Shown: positions 1-11,151 of the stretch, in pieces
Layout of the letters: each line of letters begins with the position of its first letter
How positions within the stretch are numbered: the first letter of the stretch is position 1
NCBI GenBank assembly: GCA_017311315.1
Contig: CM029610.1
Span: forward strand, 34,842,870-34,906,869
Source: Dendrocalamus latiflorus
Lineage: Eukaryota; Streptophyta; Magnoliopsida; Poales; Poaceae
Reading direction: 5' to 3'
Length of the DNA: 64,000 nt
Position numbers and translations under genes: made by a program
The notes under the pieces: model-generated
Told to the model about the DNA's origin: nothing
Database searches by the model: none
The model's input: the letters and a program-made list of their open reading frames with translations, nothing else

Positions 1-1602
1 GACGATTCGTACCAGGTCTTCGAGCAAGGCAAGTCACCCTCCTTGATCATGTTGATCCCAGTTTTCAAAATAAAATTATGTTGATTTAAATTATATTGCA
101 TGCATATTTTTATTCAGCGTATTTCAATTCAGTTTTAAATCTAGTTATTGCCTACTTGTTAATTCCTCCATTGTTATTGAATCCCTTATACCTTGTCACC
201 CTAGAATCAAACTCTAGTTAATACATTAGTGTTGGCTAGAGAGTTTATTCAAACGCTTAGCCCTGCATAGTCATATAATTTTGCTTTGGGATACCTTTTC
301 ACATAAAATGATGACCCTTTTTACATAAAATGATATGTACTCTTGACTTTGGTGAGTCAAGGAGTGTTATGAATTATTTTGAAAACAAATATGAAACTGG
401 TTTAGACTTAGGCATTTGGTTAGAGTGGTGGGTGCAGGCATGCCCTGTTGGTTGGAGCCGCAGTGGTTGATTGTCGTGCACGGGGGTTTGTGGTTGAGCC
501 TAAGTCAATTAAGGACCGGTCTGTGAGCTACTGTTGCAAAGCCCTATCGTACTACCACAAGTCTGGTATGGGACAGACCTGGCCAACTAATTTGTGAAGT
601 TCCAACATGATCTCGCTATAGGCTGAATGTGAGCGCGGCGTAGGCCGTGAGAAGTCTCACACGGCACAAGAGGGGGCTCCAACATGTGGATTCATGTTGT
701 GGTGAAACCTTAGTGGCGGCGTGATTTTGTTGACAACGGATCATTGTAAAGGCCTTGTCACGACTTCTCGCCGCACACCTAAGGAAGTGTGTAATCGCGT
801 GGCAATATGGGATGATCGTGTCTTGTGGGTAAAGCTGTACAACCTCTGCAGAGTGTATAACCTATCCTGGATAGCCGTGCCCACGGTCATGGGCAAGCTG
901 AGTGAAGTTTTTCACGGATTAGACTTTGGTTTTCAAAATGGTTTGCGAAAACCTTGCGGATGGATGGAATCCGTGAGAGATGGAAATCTGGTGAATGGAT
1001 GGAATTCATCAGAGTTGCGCAGTGAAAGCGTGTGGATGGATGGAATCCATACGTGAGCTTTTGAAAAGATGGTCCGGGTGGGATGCCCGTGGATAGGTTG
1101 GTGTTTGGTCGGAGCCGACACTAACGGTATTACTTTCTACTACAAGTATTGTTTTATCTACTGTATTAAATTCAGCAATTTCAATCTATTATTATATTTC
1201 TTAAATGTTGTTTTATGCAAACTAACCCTATAAACCTTCCATTGAAGCCTTTATCATTATGTTGCATTTTCCCGGGTGACTTGTGGAGTACTTTTTGTAC
1301 TCATGTTGCTATATCTAACTCTTTTCAGAGGAAGCCTTCGACGACTTCAGTGAGGATTGCGACTAGGCCACGTCTTACAGTCATTCGCCTTGTGGGAAGG
1401 CTGGATGGGCTGCTGCTTTATGTATTTCTTCCGCTGTCTTCTTTTGCTATTATTGTAAACTTTGGCCATCAGGCTCATATTAGCTAAATAAAGTTTATCA
1501 TTACGCATGATAATTGTCTTTGTGATACTGTGTGCACTAGCTTTTCCTGGGATAGTGCGATTAACACAGAGGGTTCTGGAGTTGTTGCTCCGGGTCCCGA
1601 CA
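1..1602 (+). mobile_element. Long LTR (3' part) of an LTR retrotransposon
   Basis: This segment ends in ...GGGTCCCGACA at 1602, the CA end of a TG...CA LTR. Reverse-complement copies of the same sequence occur at 33165-33927 and from 61613 to the window end, both starting TGTYGG followed by the GAGCAACAACTCC motif. The third copy runs at least 2.3 kb with no recognisable gag or pol, so the whole stretch is probably LTR, of the long type seen in grass chromoviruses (inference). The element is inserted in CACTA element A, directly beside its TNP2 coding sequence. Its left target duplication lies outside the window. ORFs here are short and look spurious. Confidence 0.7.
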
Positions 1603-1609
1603 TTGGATC

Positions 1610-2260
1610 ATGAGACAACACAACAGTCGGTTCAACCAATGGTTGAAGGAGGAAATCGCTAGGAGCTCGCCAAGTGAGACGATGACATGGTTGGCAAAAG
1701 GGCCAACATTTACAGTTGTGACATGGCAAGGATATGACATAAATGGGTACACATTTTATACACAGTCTCAAGATGTTAAGAGCACTAACCAGAACAGCGG
1801 TGTCCGCATAGATGCGTTCAGTACCGATGGGTCGAGAAACTCGTACTATGGGTTTATAGAAGAGATTTGGGAGCTCGACTACGTGTTGTTCAAGATCCCC
1901 TTATTTCGCTGTCGTTGGGTGCATCTCCCACAGGTGAAGGTTGACAAGTACGGTGTCACTACCGTGGACCTGCAACGTGTCGGGTACAAAGACGAACCAT
2001 TCGCACTCGCCAACCAAGTTGTTCAAGTTTTCTATGTAACCGACCCGGCAAATAAGAGACGTCATGTAGTTCTTCATGGAAAAAGGAGAATTGTCGGAGT
2101 AGAGAATGTAGTGGATGAGGAAGAATACAATCAATTTGACGAGTTACCTCCTTTTGGAAAAGGCATAAGGGTCGACGACGAACAACGTGACGAAACTAGT
2201 TACGTACGCATTGATCATCATGAAGGGCTAATTTTTAAAGGAAATAAGCAAGTAGAATGA
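1610..2260 (+). pseudogene. CACTA TNP2 transposase, C-terminal part (DUF4216-like)
   Basis: This 5'-truncated reading frame of about 216 codons carries the block YYGFIEEIWELDY followed by PLFRCRWV, typical of the DUF4216 region at the C-terminus of plant TNP2-type CACTA transposases. The TNP2 catalytic part is absent because an LTR is inserted immediately upstream at 1602, so the first methionine at 1610 is not a natural start. The last codons (GNKQVE, stop at 2258) overlap the first copy of a 129-bp tandem duplication. Element C has the opposite half: it keeps the TNP2 N-terminal part and lacks this one. Family assignment is from motif recognition. The fragment is not expected to be active alone. 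Confidence 0.8.
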
Positions 2261-2495
2261 TGTATATGTCTTATGTATATGTGAATTGGCATATTTGTAT
2301 ACAATAATGCATGTGTGTGATGTATGTGGCAAATGTGTCAAGAAATACATTGTGTTATATGTTGCCAAGGAAATAAGCAAGTAGAATGATGTATATGTGT
2401 TATGTATATGTGAATTGGCATATTTGTATACAACAATGCATGTGTGTGATGTATGTGGCAAATGTGTGAAGAAATATATTGTGTTGTATGTTGGC
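2240..2495 (+). repeat. 129-bp tandem duplication after TNP2
   Basis: Two near-identical direct copies of about 129 bp (2240-2368 and 2369-about 2495), both starting GGAAATAAGCAAGTAGAATG. The first copy contains the TNP2 stop codon; the second repeats the last coding residues and the 3' untranslated sequence. Confidence 0.85.
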
Positions 2496-2545
2496 ATTTA
2501 AGCTGGTTGGTGTTGTAATGCAGCTGGTAGGTGCGGGTGTAAATG

Positions 2546-2690
2546 ATTATCACAGACGGTTCCACACTTTAGAACCGTCTGTGATATTAATATCACAGAC
2601 GGTTCCACATTTAGAACCGTCTGTGATAATAATTTCACAGACGGTTCTAAATGTGGAACCGTCTGTGCTAATCCCGCTATATATTCCCTC
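2546..2690 (+). promoter_or_regulatory. Internal palindrome array and TATA-like box before the Ulp1 gene of element A
   Basis: Three copies of the family palindrome (CACAGACGGTTC ... GAACCGTCTGTG) at 2546-2670 are followed within about 10 bp by a TATA-like box (CTATATATT, 2677-2685), then a CTAGGGTTTT leader-like motif and a GC-rich stretch. The palindromes match the subterminal arrays that serve as transposase-binding sites in En/Spm elements. Their position suggests a promoter for the downstream protease gene; this is inference. Confidence 0.5.
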
Positions 2691-2699
2691 TGGCTAGGG

Positions 2700-3708
2700 T
2701 TTTCCGCTGCAGTGATATACATCTAATTAAACTCACGGCTCTCCCGCTCCTCCTCCTCCGTCGCCGCTGTAGGCCTCCTCCTCCGTCGCCGCCGCCATCC
2801 CCGAGCCCCCGAGCCCGTCGCCGCCGCCATCCCCGAGCCCCCGAGCCCGTCGCCGCCGCCATCCCCGAGCCCCCGAGCCCGTCGCCGCCGCCTCCTCTCC
2901 TCCTCCGTCGTCGCCTCCTCGGACGAAGACGTCGCCGCAGCCTCCTCCTCCTCCGTTGCCGCCTCCTCCTCCTCCGCCTCCTACTGTGAGTGCATTCAAT
3001 CCTCCGTCGCCGCCTCCTCCTGCTCTGTGATGATAATATCGAAAACAGAAATAATCTGGTTGAGTTAGATTTGAGCTCCTTGGTATTTCGGCTATACTGT
3101 TAGACCTTATTTCGGCTGGGCATATAAGTTTACATCTTTTGAGATCTGTTTGTGATGCAGTATTATATTAATCTTGTGATGCAGTATTAATCTTGTGTAG
3201 AACAGATCCTTTTATTCAATTGATCTATTTGTGATGCAGTATTAATCTTGTCTAGACATGTATTTTTGTGAGCTCAAATCTTTAATAATCAGATTATTGA
3301 TGATGAGTGTCGATATTAGCATGAGATGGCCAAGATTTTCAATCTTGCGCAACTCTGTACTGAGAGCAAATCTAAAACAATTAATTTGTGTAATGCTGGA
3401 TTTAATTGTTTATTTGCTTAGAAGACAGATTGTCATGTTATTTCAGCATGTTGGTGTTTATATTCATTGAATATTTACATGGTTATGAATGGCAAGATAG
3501 AATTATATGTTTACATGCAATTTATGTCATTCATGTTATGTTGGAAATATAAATTGAATTTAGTTGGAATTAAATATGGAACTAAGATAGGCACATTACC
3601 TCCTCTCTCTGTCCACATCACCCCCTCCCTTCTCCCCTCCCCTCTACTCCTCTCCTCTCTTCATATCATTGAGCATCATGTTTCCTCATCCTGTCCTAAT
3701 AGAGCAAC
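2700..3708 (+). other. GC-rich leader with 32-bp repeats, then probable 5' UTR intron
   Basis: 2740-3020 is CCTCC/GTCGCC-rich and includes about three perfect copies of a 32-bp unit (2785-2880) beginning GTCGCCGCCGCCATCCCC. A possible donor (CT|GTGAGTGC) lies near 2986. The AT-rich stretch 3000-3650 has no convincing ORF and may be a leader intron of the protease gene. The long minus-strand ORFs over the repeats are compositional artefacts. Confidence 0.45.
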
Positions 3709-6610
3709 ATGTCTTCCACTCATTCTTCACCATCTTCGCCGGAGGAGTCCGCTCCAAAAGCAAAACGCCAAGGAAGAGGGCTATCGAAGAAGCCTGAGGG
3801 CCGATTTATCATCACACAGGTCAATGTATCTGGGGTGCCTCTCATTCCTAAGAAAACAGTAAGCGCATGGAGAAGAATGATAGGCATAGTTGCACGAGAA
3901 CGAATTGAGATCACATTCAATTCGTGGAAGGACGTGCCTCCGACTCGGAAAAGCGAGCTGTGGACAGAAATTTTGGCGTCGTTTGAGATCCCAGAAGAAC
4001 ATCAAGACGCCGTGCAACGACAAACCTTACTAGCGGCGTGCAAAGCATGGAAGAACTTCAAGAGCACGCTTGTCAAGAAATATGTGGAGACAGACGAAAC
4101 GCCTTATCATAAATACCCATTCTTGGAATCACAATGGGAACAGTTCAAGGCGATGAAGATTACCGACGAGTTCAAAAGTACAAGTGCGGCGCACAAGGCC
4201 CTCCAGGCAAAAAACACCCACCCCCACAGACTTGGCACAGCTGGGTATGCGGGTAAAATCCTGCAGTGGACGAGGGAGGATGAACTGGCAGCCCAGTAGG
4301 ACATCGCCCCGCCATTTTCAAATATCCCGGATGACCGCGCTCGAAATTGGATTAGAGCAAGGTCATCTACAACGACATCGGGGGACGTCTCCTTTCGAAA
4401 CCCTGCAGACCAGCAAGTGTCCCAGCGCCTGGTAAGATATCGAACGAACTACGTAGCTTGTAATTACTCCACAACCTCCTACGAAGTAAAATGACATGTC
4501 GTGTTCTTGCAGGAAGAGCTGAGTTTTGAATCTACGCTGGGATCATTCCAGGGACGAAGGGAGAATGATATGCTCTCCGCTGCCCTGGGAAACAAGGAGC
4601 ACCCAGGCCGTACGAGAGGCCTTGGGCTTTATGTTCCTTGGAAACATGGTTTCCAAGATGACTCTGACCAGTATCGGCGTAGGAAGAGAAGCAAAGCCGA
4701 TCGCGAGGCACAGCTACGAGAAGAGATCAAGGCATCTCTTAGAGAGGAGCTTGCTGATTATGTTAGAGATGAGGTGCGGAGAATTACAGAAAATCAGCAG
4801 GCCGCCGCCGCTACTGGTCTAGCTAGCCCGTGCAACCATCCGAGTAGTTGTGCGTCCAATCCGGCGCAAAGCGAGGGCAGATTTCCGGTGGACGACATCC
4901 TGGTAATAATTATTATCTCTCGAATGCTTGCTCCATTGATATGCCTATTAATTGAGTAGCTAATTTTGTATCGTTATGTAGGAGCCTACGAAGTGCACGC
5001 TCCAAGTAAGATATGCCTCCGTTGCGTTGAGCGCTGCGTGGGGCATGGCATATCCGTCTGGTATCGAGGCCAGGGTGCACAGTCAACCTTTAGCAACAGG
5101 CTTCGCAAAAGTGTCAGTAGATGGGGTAAACACCAATTTTGAGGTCGTCCCACTACCGAAGCCCACCAACGACGAGCTCGTGACTTTAGGGCAAGCCATT
5201 GGATCCTTCATCCAGTGGCCCAAAAGTGATATCTGCCTGGAGGCTTATTCACCGGTGGCAGATCAGCAATGTGCACTGGTGCCTTCTCCACAAGGGCAAC
5301 CGGAACCGGACCCGCTACCTGAACAAGTGCAACCTCCACCACCGGTGCTACCTGTAAAGTCGACCAACAGTCGGGGCAGCAAGGGCAGCAAGGGCAAAAG
5401 CAAAGCAAAGACCAATGATGAAATCTCGTACAAGCCATTAGCTCGCAAATTCGTGCTTGGCGAGCCGTTGCTCGAGGAAAAGGCCCTCCAACGCCTAGCA
5501 TATAGTTGCGTGCAATTGCACATGTGGTACATGCAACAGTCCAATAAACCAGAGCAAGAGCGGATCTCAAGTATCTCTAGCAAATTCTTGCCGAGTGATT
5601 TACATCACAATATGCAAAACGGTGCCTTCGTAGTCACCTTTGATGATTTATTCGATCTTTACACGCTCAACACTCTGGACGTCTCTCTCATGCGATGCTG
5701 GACGCTGTAAGTGTGTACAATCACAGTCTCAGTTCATGTCATACCGATAAATTTCGTATAATTTGTTGATTTCTTGTGTATATATGTAGCCACATGCTGA
5801 GTAAAGCTAGGGCATCCAAAGCATCGGTTGGTTTATTGGACCCACACATGGTCGCCAAGTATACCATCGACGAGGATAGACCCTTCGTCCAGAGGTACAT
5901 TGCAGCTGGACTGCTGGATTACCGCACTGATGAATACGTACTTATGCCCTACAACCAGAGCTATCATTGGATTTTAATAGTGATTGTACCAAAATGGAAC
6001 ATGGTATATTACCTTGATTCCCTAAGTAAGAATAAAATGGACTTCACACTTATCAGCCAAGTAATCGATGCGTAAGTACATTTTCTCCATACATACCTAT
6101 ATTGAACTCTTTCTTTCCTTCCGAATGACTAAGGTTAATCTTTTCGAATCACGTAGGGCGTTCGAGATGTACGTTGCAAAGGGAGGTGACTCCAAGCCAG
6201 GGGCCAAAGGCCTGACACATGCTCGAGATTTTAAAGTATTCGCTATTACACATTAATTAATCCTATGCAACAGTTTGTAGTAATTAATGCCTCTTGAATT
6301 GACACATTCTATTTTTTGCAGTGCCACCAGCAGCCGCCGGGCAACACATGTGGCTACTACGTTTGCCACCATATGGAACTACTCCTCGATTCCTCGAGGA
6401 TTACCAATCCCAAGGTTTGTCAATCTTCCCATAATTACTTCATACTTATCATGTTATATATACGCACATTGATATTCCTATCGACAGGTTGCATTTATCC
6501 CGTCATCTGCATTGAAACAGCCTGACCTTGGCCGAATTCGATCAGAGTTAGCGTACTTTTTGCTGACTCAAGTTATAAAGCCAGAAGGACGGTTCCACTG
6601 CGCACCATGA
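3709..6610 (+). pseudogene. CACTA-encoded Ulp1-like (C48) cysteine protease, element A
   Basis: Seven exons with GT-AG introns can be read: 3709-4431, 4513-4902, 4982-5706, 5790-6071, 6157-6235, 6322-6414, 6488-6610. The start MSSTHSSPSSPEES matches the element C start in context. Exon 1 resembles the transposase-associated En/Spm domain (THPHRLGTAGYAGK motif); exon 2 is charged and coiled-coil-like; exon 3 has a proline-rich linker. Exons 4-6 carry the Ulp1/SENP core: His in SYHWIL, Asp in YYLDSL, Gln in CHQQ and Cys in NTCGYYVC. Known family role: cleavage of SUMO or SUMO-like tags. An in-frame TAG at 4297 interrupts exon 1, where element C has Ser; otherwise the frame stays open. It may be expressed by read-through or be a recent pseudogene. 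Confidence 0.8.
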
Positions 6611-6899
6611 GTTTTTATTGCTCTTATCACTCCGGATTTGTAATTGTATATTTCTAAATGGATATTTTATTTCAATTATTTGCTTTGTGAAATGGATGTT
6701 TTATGTTTGTCAAATGAGTGAGATGTGAAGTGCATGTTTTATGTTTGTGAAATGAATTGAGATGTGAATTGGATGTTTTATGTATGTGAAATGATTTCCC
6801 ATGTGAATTGTATGTATATATCTGCTTGTTTCAGAGGGCATGGCTAGCATTTCCTGAGGCTAGCCATTTAAACAGAAATAGATTTAGGGGTAGAAATCA

Positions 6900-7246
6900 A
6901 TATCACAGACGGTTTTTAAGTAAAAACCGTCTTCGATATATCAATATCACAGACGGTTTGAAATCAAAAACCGTCTGCGATGTATCAATATCACAGACGG
7001 TTTGGAATAAAAACCGTCTGTGATATATTAATATCACAGACGGTTTTTTATTAAAAACCGTCTGTGATATCGATACATCGCAGACGGTTTTTGATTCCAA
7101 ACCGTCTGTGATATGTACACCACAGACGGTTCAAAAACCGTCTGTGATAACCTTCGACTATCACTGACCCATAAATTCAGACGGTTCATATAACCGTCTG
7201 TGATGACGTTTTTCAACCGTCTGTGATGATGATTTCTGTAGTAGTG
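6900..7246 (+). repeat. Subterminal palindrome array, right end of element A
   Basis: At least five tandem units of ATCACAGACGGTT ... AACCGTCTGTGAT with 10-20 bp AT-rich centres, becoming shorter and more degenerate toward the terminus TTTCTGTAGTAGTG. In En/Spm elements such subterminal repeats bind the TNPA-type protein (established for maize Spm, inferred here). Confidence 0.9.
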
Positions 7247-7249
7247 AAG

Positions 7250-8022
7250 TAGGACGGGAGAGTTCTACGCCGGCAATGGTGATAATTAGATGTTGAAACA
7301 TTGGATTCAACTGTACAAATCAAACAATTCCTTCAATTGAATTCATTTGTCAGATTTTGTGTAACGATTTTCATTCTATATATATATGTATGTGATCTGC
7401 TGTGTACGAATTTTGTTGTAATTTACTATGAGTTGCAATTAACTTATATCTGTCATTTATCTGTAATCTGCTTGCTTGCGTTCAGAGGGCATGCTAGCAT
7501 ATCCTGAGGCTAGCCAAAAAATATCAAATAAAATGGATGATGCACTTGGTATCACAGACGGTTCGTTGTTAAAATCCGTCTGTGATACAATATCACAAAC
7601 GGTTTCAAAGAGTGCCGTCTGTGGTGTGAATGATATCACAGACGGCCTTTACTACTGACCGTCTGTGATACACACAATATCACAGACGGTTAGTAATTAA
7701 AACCGTCTGTGATATACAAAATATCACAAACGGTTAGTATTAAAAACCGTCTGTGATATTGTATATATCACAGACGGTCTTTATTACTAACCGTCTGTGA
7801 TATTCGAGTATCACAGACGGTTTTTTTATAAAAAACCGTCTGTGATACTCGAATATCACAGACGGTTAGTAATAAAGACCGTCTGTAATGTGAGTTATCA
7901 CAGACGGCTTGGGAACCGTCTGTGATAACCACAACTATCACTGACACCTAGACACTGACGGTTCAAGAACCGTCTGTGATGACGGTTCCGAACCGTCTGT
8001 GATAGGACTGTCTGTAGCAGTG
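7250..8022 (+). mobile_element. Right end of a second CACTA element (B) split by element A
   Basis: From 7250 the sequence matches the end of element C (51350-52128): end of the last Ulp1 exon (GAGAGTTCTACGCCGGCAAT...), the 3' untranslated region and a palindrome array, ending GTCTGTAGCAGTG at 8022. The following 3 bp are ACA. The join at 7246/7250 falls inside the last protease exon when compared with C (ATAAGTAAGAGG). Element A, with AAG at its right flank, therefore inserted into this gene. The left part of B is outside the window or lost. Confidence 0.8.
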
Positions 8023-8370
8023 ACATCTGTCATCAGCAGTTGTTCTCAACGACCCGTCCTCAACGCCGTCCCTAATAACAACTTCAATGTCGTCTTTCGG
8101 TAGCTCCGCCTCCCGGTGTTTCTATGTGGGGCGTAGGGGGAGCCCCAGTCCAATGCCGGCAGCAGCCTCGGGCCGGTGGTCATCTTCGGCGCACCGGGGT
8201 CGTTCTTCGGTTGACTCTTTCCAGCTGTGAGCTTGCACCTGGTATTCTCCTCCTTCAGCCTCCATTGGCTCTCCCAGTTATTTTACAAAAGTTACAGATG
8301 TTCTTCCGGAATACTATTGCTCAATCTCAGTGCTAATGGCGCGATATGTTCCGTTTTCATCGAGCAGCGA

Positions 8371-8745
8371 CTAACTTACCCTCTGCACCACCGCTGACCT
8401 GTTCGACCTCTTGCTCCCATGGATCTTGGCGTACACCCTCTTGGTCCTGAAGCGCAAGACGTCGAGGCCAAACCCGACGACGCAAGTGAGCACCATGATC
8501 ATGGACACGAGGTGGTAGCAGTGCGCGCCGACGCAGGTATTGCCACCGCCGAGCGCCTTGGTGTCCTGCGCGTCGTAGAGGAGGCCGGCGAGGAGATCGG
8601 AGAAGAGGAAGGAGTCAAGGGGCAAGTTGAGAATGAGGATGTTGTAGATGAGGCCGTAGTGCTTGAGCCCGAATAGCTCAGATACGGTCAGCATGGTGAC
8701 CGGTAGGCAGCCGTCGTGGCAGACGCCGACTACAGGGAGGAGGGG
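8371..8745 (-). pseudogene. NFD4-like major-facilitator transporter, C-terminal exon fragment
   Basis: Read on the minus strand, the frame contains VSELFGLKHYGLIYNILILN, then GNTCVGAHCYHL, then RTKRVYAKIH, ending QRVS-stop at 8371. This is the C-terminal part of plant NFD4/nodulin-like membrane transporters with its natural stop kept. Residues after GNTCVGAHCYHL form a hydrophobic membrane segment. Sequence below it to 8023 is probably its 3' UTR, running into the end of CACTA B. The upstream part is missing: at about 8745 the sequence passes into wall-associated-kinase sequence on the opposite strand. It is a truncated copy, either captured or left by rearrangement. No lesion is obvious within the surviving exon. 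Confidence 0.8.
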
Positions 8746-8759
8746 ACGTCGTGGTAGAG

Positions 8760-9706
8760 GGGCGTCAGCTCCATCTGACTCCTCGGTGGGTCCGCCCCTG
8801 GCTCCTGCTGCTGCTGGTGGTGGAGGGATCATGCATGTCCCGTCCAAGGAATCCCTCGCTCACTGCCCCTCAAGCTGCGGTGACGCCAAATTCTACGATC
8901 CCTTCGGGACAGCACCTGGCTGCTTCTGGCAAGGCTTCGAGCTCACCCGCGACAACACCACTCAGCCTCCGAGGCTCTGCTGGGGCAATAGTACCACCGA
9001 GATCCTTGGCACGGATGGGACGGACCACTACATTGCTTATGCCTCCATTGGCTTCAACGTCACCATGACACTAGGTATGGACACCTACAAGAGGTCCTGG
9101 GACCCTGCTAAGGGTTTGACCATCGATCCCGACAACCAATTCTACGTTGTTGGATGTGATGTCGAGGCAACCCTGCTCGATATGGATACGAACCTGACGA
9201 TCGGTTCTTGCACGAGTACGTGCAAAGGCCACAGAGCGACCATGGAGAAGGATCAAGCTGTTGTGGGGAACTGTAATCGATCGGGCTGCTGCAGCATTGG
9301 CTTGCCAGATTACATGCGAGGCTTTCAGTTCACACTGGCCCGCAGAGGTGGCATCACAGCACGATCAGATGCAGTGCCCTCGACGGTCAAGGTTTTCTTA
9401 TCGGACCAATATGAGTTTGACACGAACCATCTTTACTCGAGCTGGATAAACAAGAGTAGTATCCATACGAGTCTTGAGATTGTCGTCACGGACCAGCCTA
9501 GTTGTGAAACTGCGTCTGCAAATAAGGCAACCTATGCATGTACCGCTAGTAGCTTATGCCAAAACGTGCCATTTGGGGGTTACTTTGTTACTGCAGTCCT
9601 CGTCTGGGTGGCAACCCCTACATTTTGGATAGCTGCAATGAGGGTTAAGTTCGATCGTGGCACTGCTCTACTAATAATCCAAATAAGTATGGTTAAGAAT
9701 ATATAG
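8760..9706 (+). pseudogene. Wall-associated kinase (WAK) extracellular-domain fragment
   Basis: The frame carries HVPSKESLAHCPSSCGDAKF, DPFGTAPGCFWQGFEL and a Cys-rich galacturonan-binding (GUB_WAK) region, then SCETASANKATYACTASSLC leading into an EGF-like domain. Near 9585 a one-base shift breaks the frame: the continuing EGF-like sequence YCSPRLGGNPYILDSCNEG is readable in another frame. No membrane segment or kinase follows. A leucine-rich signal-like stretch (WLLLLLVV) lies just upstream in a different frame, so a second shift probably separates the signal peptide. WAKs are plasma-membrane receptors contacting cell-wall pectin; this copy can encode at most a broken ectodomain. The ATG at 8663 lies in antisense NFD4-like sequence and is not a natural start. 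Confidence 0.8.
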
Positions 9707-10154
9707 AAATCCTTAGTGTACTATCAGGGTTACCTTAAGCCCTACAATAAAAGACTTGGAATCTTGAGTTCATCGGTTTTTTACAACCATTTTTCATCGG
9801 TTCTGATGAGTTGTGGAGTAATAATTGTAATTGTCTTCTTTTTTGAGGAGTACTTATTTTTGTCTAAGCACCTGTTTGTATGGAAATATGCCTCAGGGCC
9901 CTCTAGTAGTTTATAGGTGTTCAGCCAAACACATATTATTTTTTTACAAAAATATAGTATATACTAGATATATATATATATTACACACATATATACTCTT
10001 AATTAAACAAAAATACTATAAATTTGTACCAAAAGTATAAATCAGCCCAATCTAACGCACATCTCCCTCTCTCAGCCCATTAGAGCCCCTTCTACGCTCA
10101 CCAGACCCACCATAGCTCAAATTCTCAAAGGCCCCAACCGGCCACCCAAGTCTT
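9707..10154. other. AT-rich spacer, no gene seen
   Basis: Low-GC sequence with short TA runs near 9965-9985. I see no gene, clear repeat boundary or terminal inverted repeat. Confidence 0.6.
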
Positions 10155-11151
10155 TAACCTAACTGGTTCATCTCTCTCTTTCTCTCAACACGGCGATGGC
10201 ACACACGTGGAGAGTGAGAGAGCCGGCCAGACGGAAGGCACAAGATAGTGCCATAGTGGCGCAAGCCCACAATGGTCACACATGGTGACGGCCAAGGAAA
10301 GGGAGAAAGAGCGCGCAGCGTGCAGTGACGGTCAACGATGGTGAGCTGGCGAGAAGGCAAACTAATTCCCAAATTAGGGCCATAAGTGTGCTCTAGGAGC
10401 TAAGTGAGAGTGCAAGGCGATGCGGGTTAGTAGAAAAGTGACGTGGTGAGTTGGGTGGCAACATGCTGAGTAGGGAGGTATGAAACACACACGTTGTGGT
10501 GAGGTCTCATTAGCAGGTGAGTTGCGTCCGATCTCTCACTCTCCCTCTCAATTCTGAAATCGGGGAAATCCTGAATAGTTCATTGAATGTTTGCGCCTTT
10601 GTGAAATGTAGACCGTAGAACCTTCAAAAAGGAAGAAAAAGTTTGCAGATTTGAAATATTTGTAGATAGTGTTTGTTAGATTAACATAATAAAGGAAATT
10701 TCCTTAAACTTTTAAATTGGTTAGCATAAGAATTTGAACAAGTTAGCAAGGTGATTCTAAGGAATGATGAAATAATTGTCCCTAAAATTGCATAAGGACC
10801 GTAGAGTTAAAATTGCATTTTACTTAATTTTTGTAATTTTTCTATATTATTTTGAGATGTTTTTGGTTAAAATAATTTGTATGTTGATTTTTTTTCCATC
10901 AAACACATTTTCTCTTTCCTCGGAGTAATATTTTATTAATTCTAAACATCCATCTCGAAATCGAAAATCATAGGTCGCATGCCCCCAGTCCAGGCCAAGT
11001 CCTCTCCTAGCGGCCGAAGGAAGGAGAAAGCTCGCACATGCACTGGCCTTAGTGGTGCGGTTGTGTGGGACTTGGTTGGGTCACTTGGGTGTGGCCGCCT
11101 TGGCACGGATAGCGTCAAGCCGTCAACCCTGGGGTGAGGCCTGGGAGGAGC
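10155..11151 (+). repeat. Duplicated block, copy 1, left part
   Basis: From about 10215 to 11151 this aligns with 15285-15484 plus 17555-18280. Shared landmarks are GGCACAAG...GGCGCAAGCCCACAATGG, CTCTAGGAGCTAAGTGAGAG and CTTGGCACGGA...GGGTGAGGCCTGGGAGGAG. No coding sequence is recognised. The two copies carry different insertions, which date after the duplication. Confidence 0.8.

Larger units (their letters stand above)
1603..7246 (+). mobile_element. CACTA (En/Spm) element A, right-hand part
   Basis: The right end is TTTCTGTAGTAGTG at 7233-7246, the inverse of the CACTACTACAGAAA start seen at 29631. It is preceded by tandem subterminal palindromes (6900-7225). Contents in order: TNP2 C-terminal exon, a 129-bp tandem duplication, a small internal palindrome array, a TATA-like box, a GC-rich leader and an Ulp1-like protease gene. 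The left end lies beyond the LTR inserted at 1602 and is outside the window. The 3 bp after the end are AAG. A sits inside the last protease exon of another CACTA element, whose tail resumes at 7250. Confidence 0.85.

Noticed and set aside
2690..2720. A possible CACTA right end (GCTGCAGTG) within element A
   Set aside because: It lacks the TGTAGYAGTG terminus seen in the other ends, and the sequence continues into the protease gene leader.
2677..2999. Gly/Arg-rich minus-strand ORFs
   Set aside because: Artefacts of CCTCC and GTCGCC repeats in the leader of the CACTA protease gene.
6900..8022. Regularly spaced repeats resembling a CRISPR array
   Set aside because: The units are palindromic, AT-centred and lie at CACTA ends; the genome is a plant. 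They are subterminal transposase-binding repeats.
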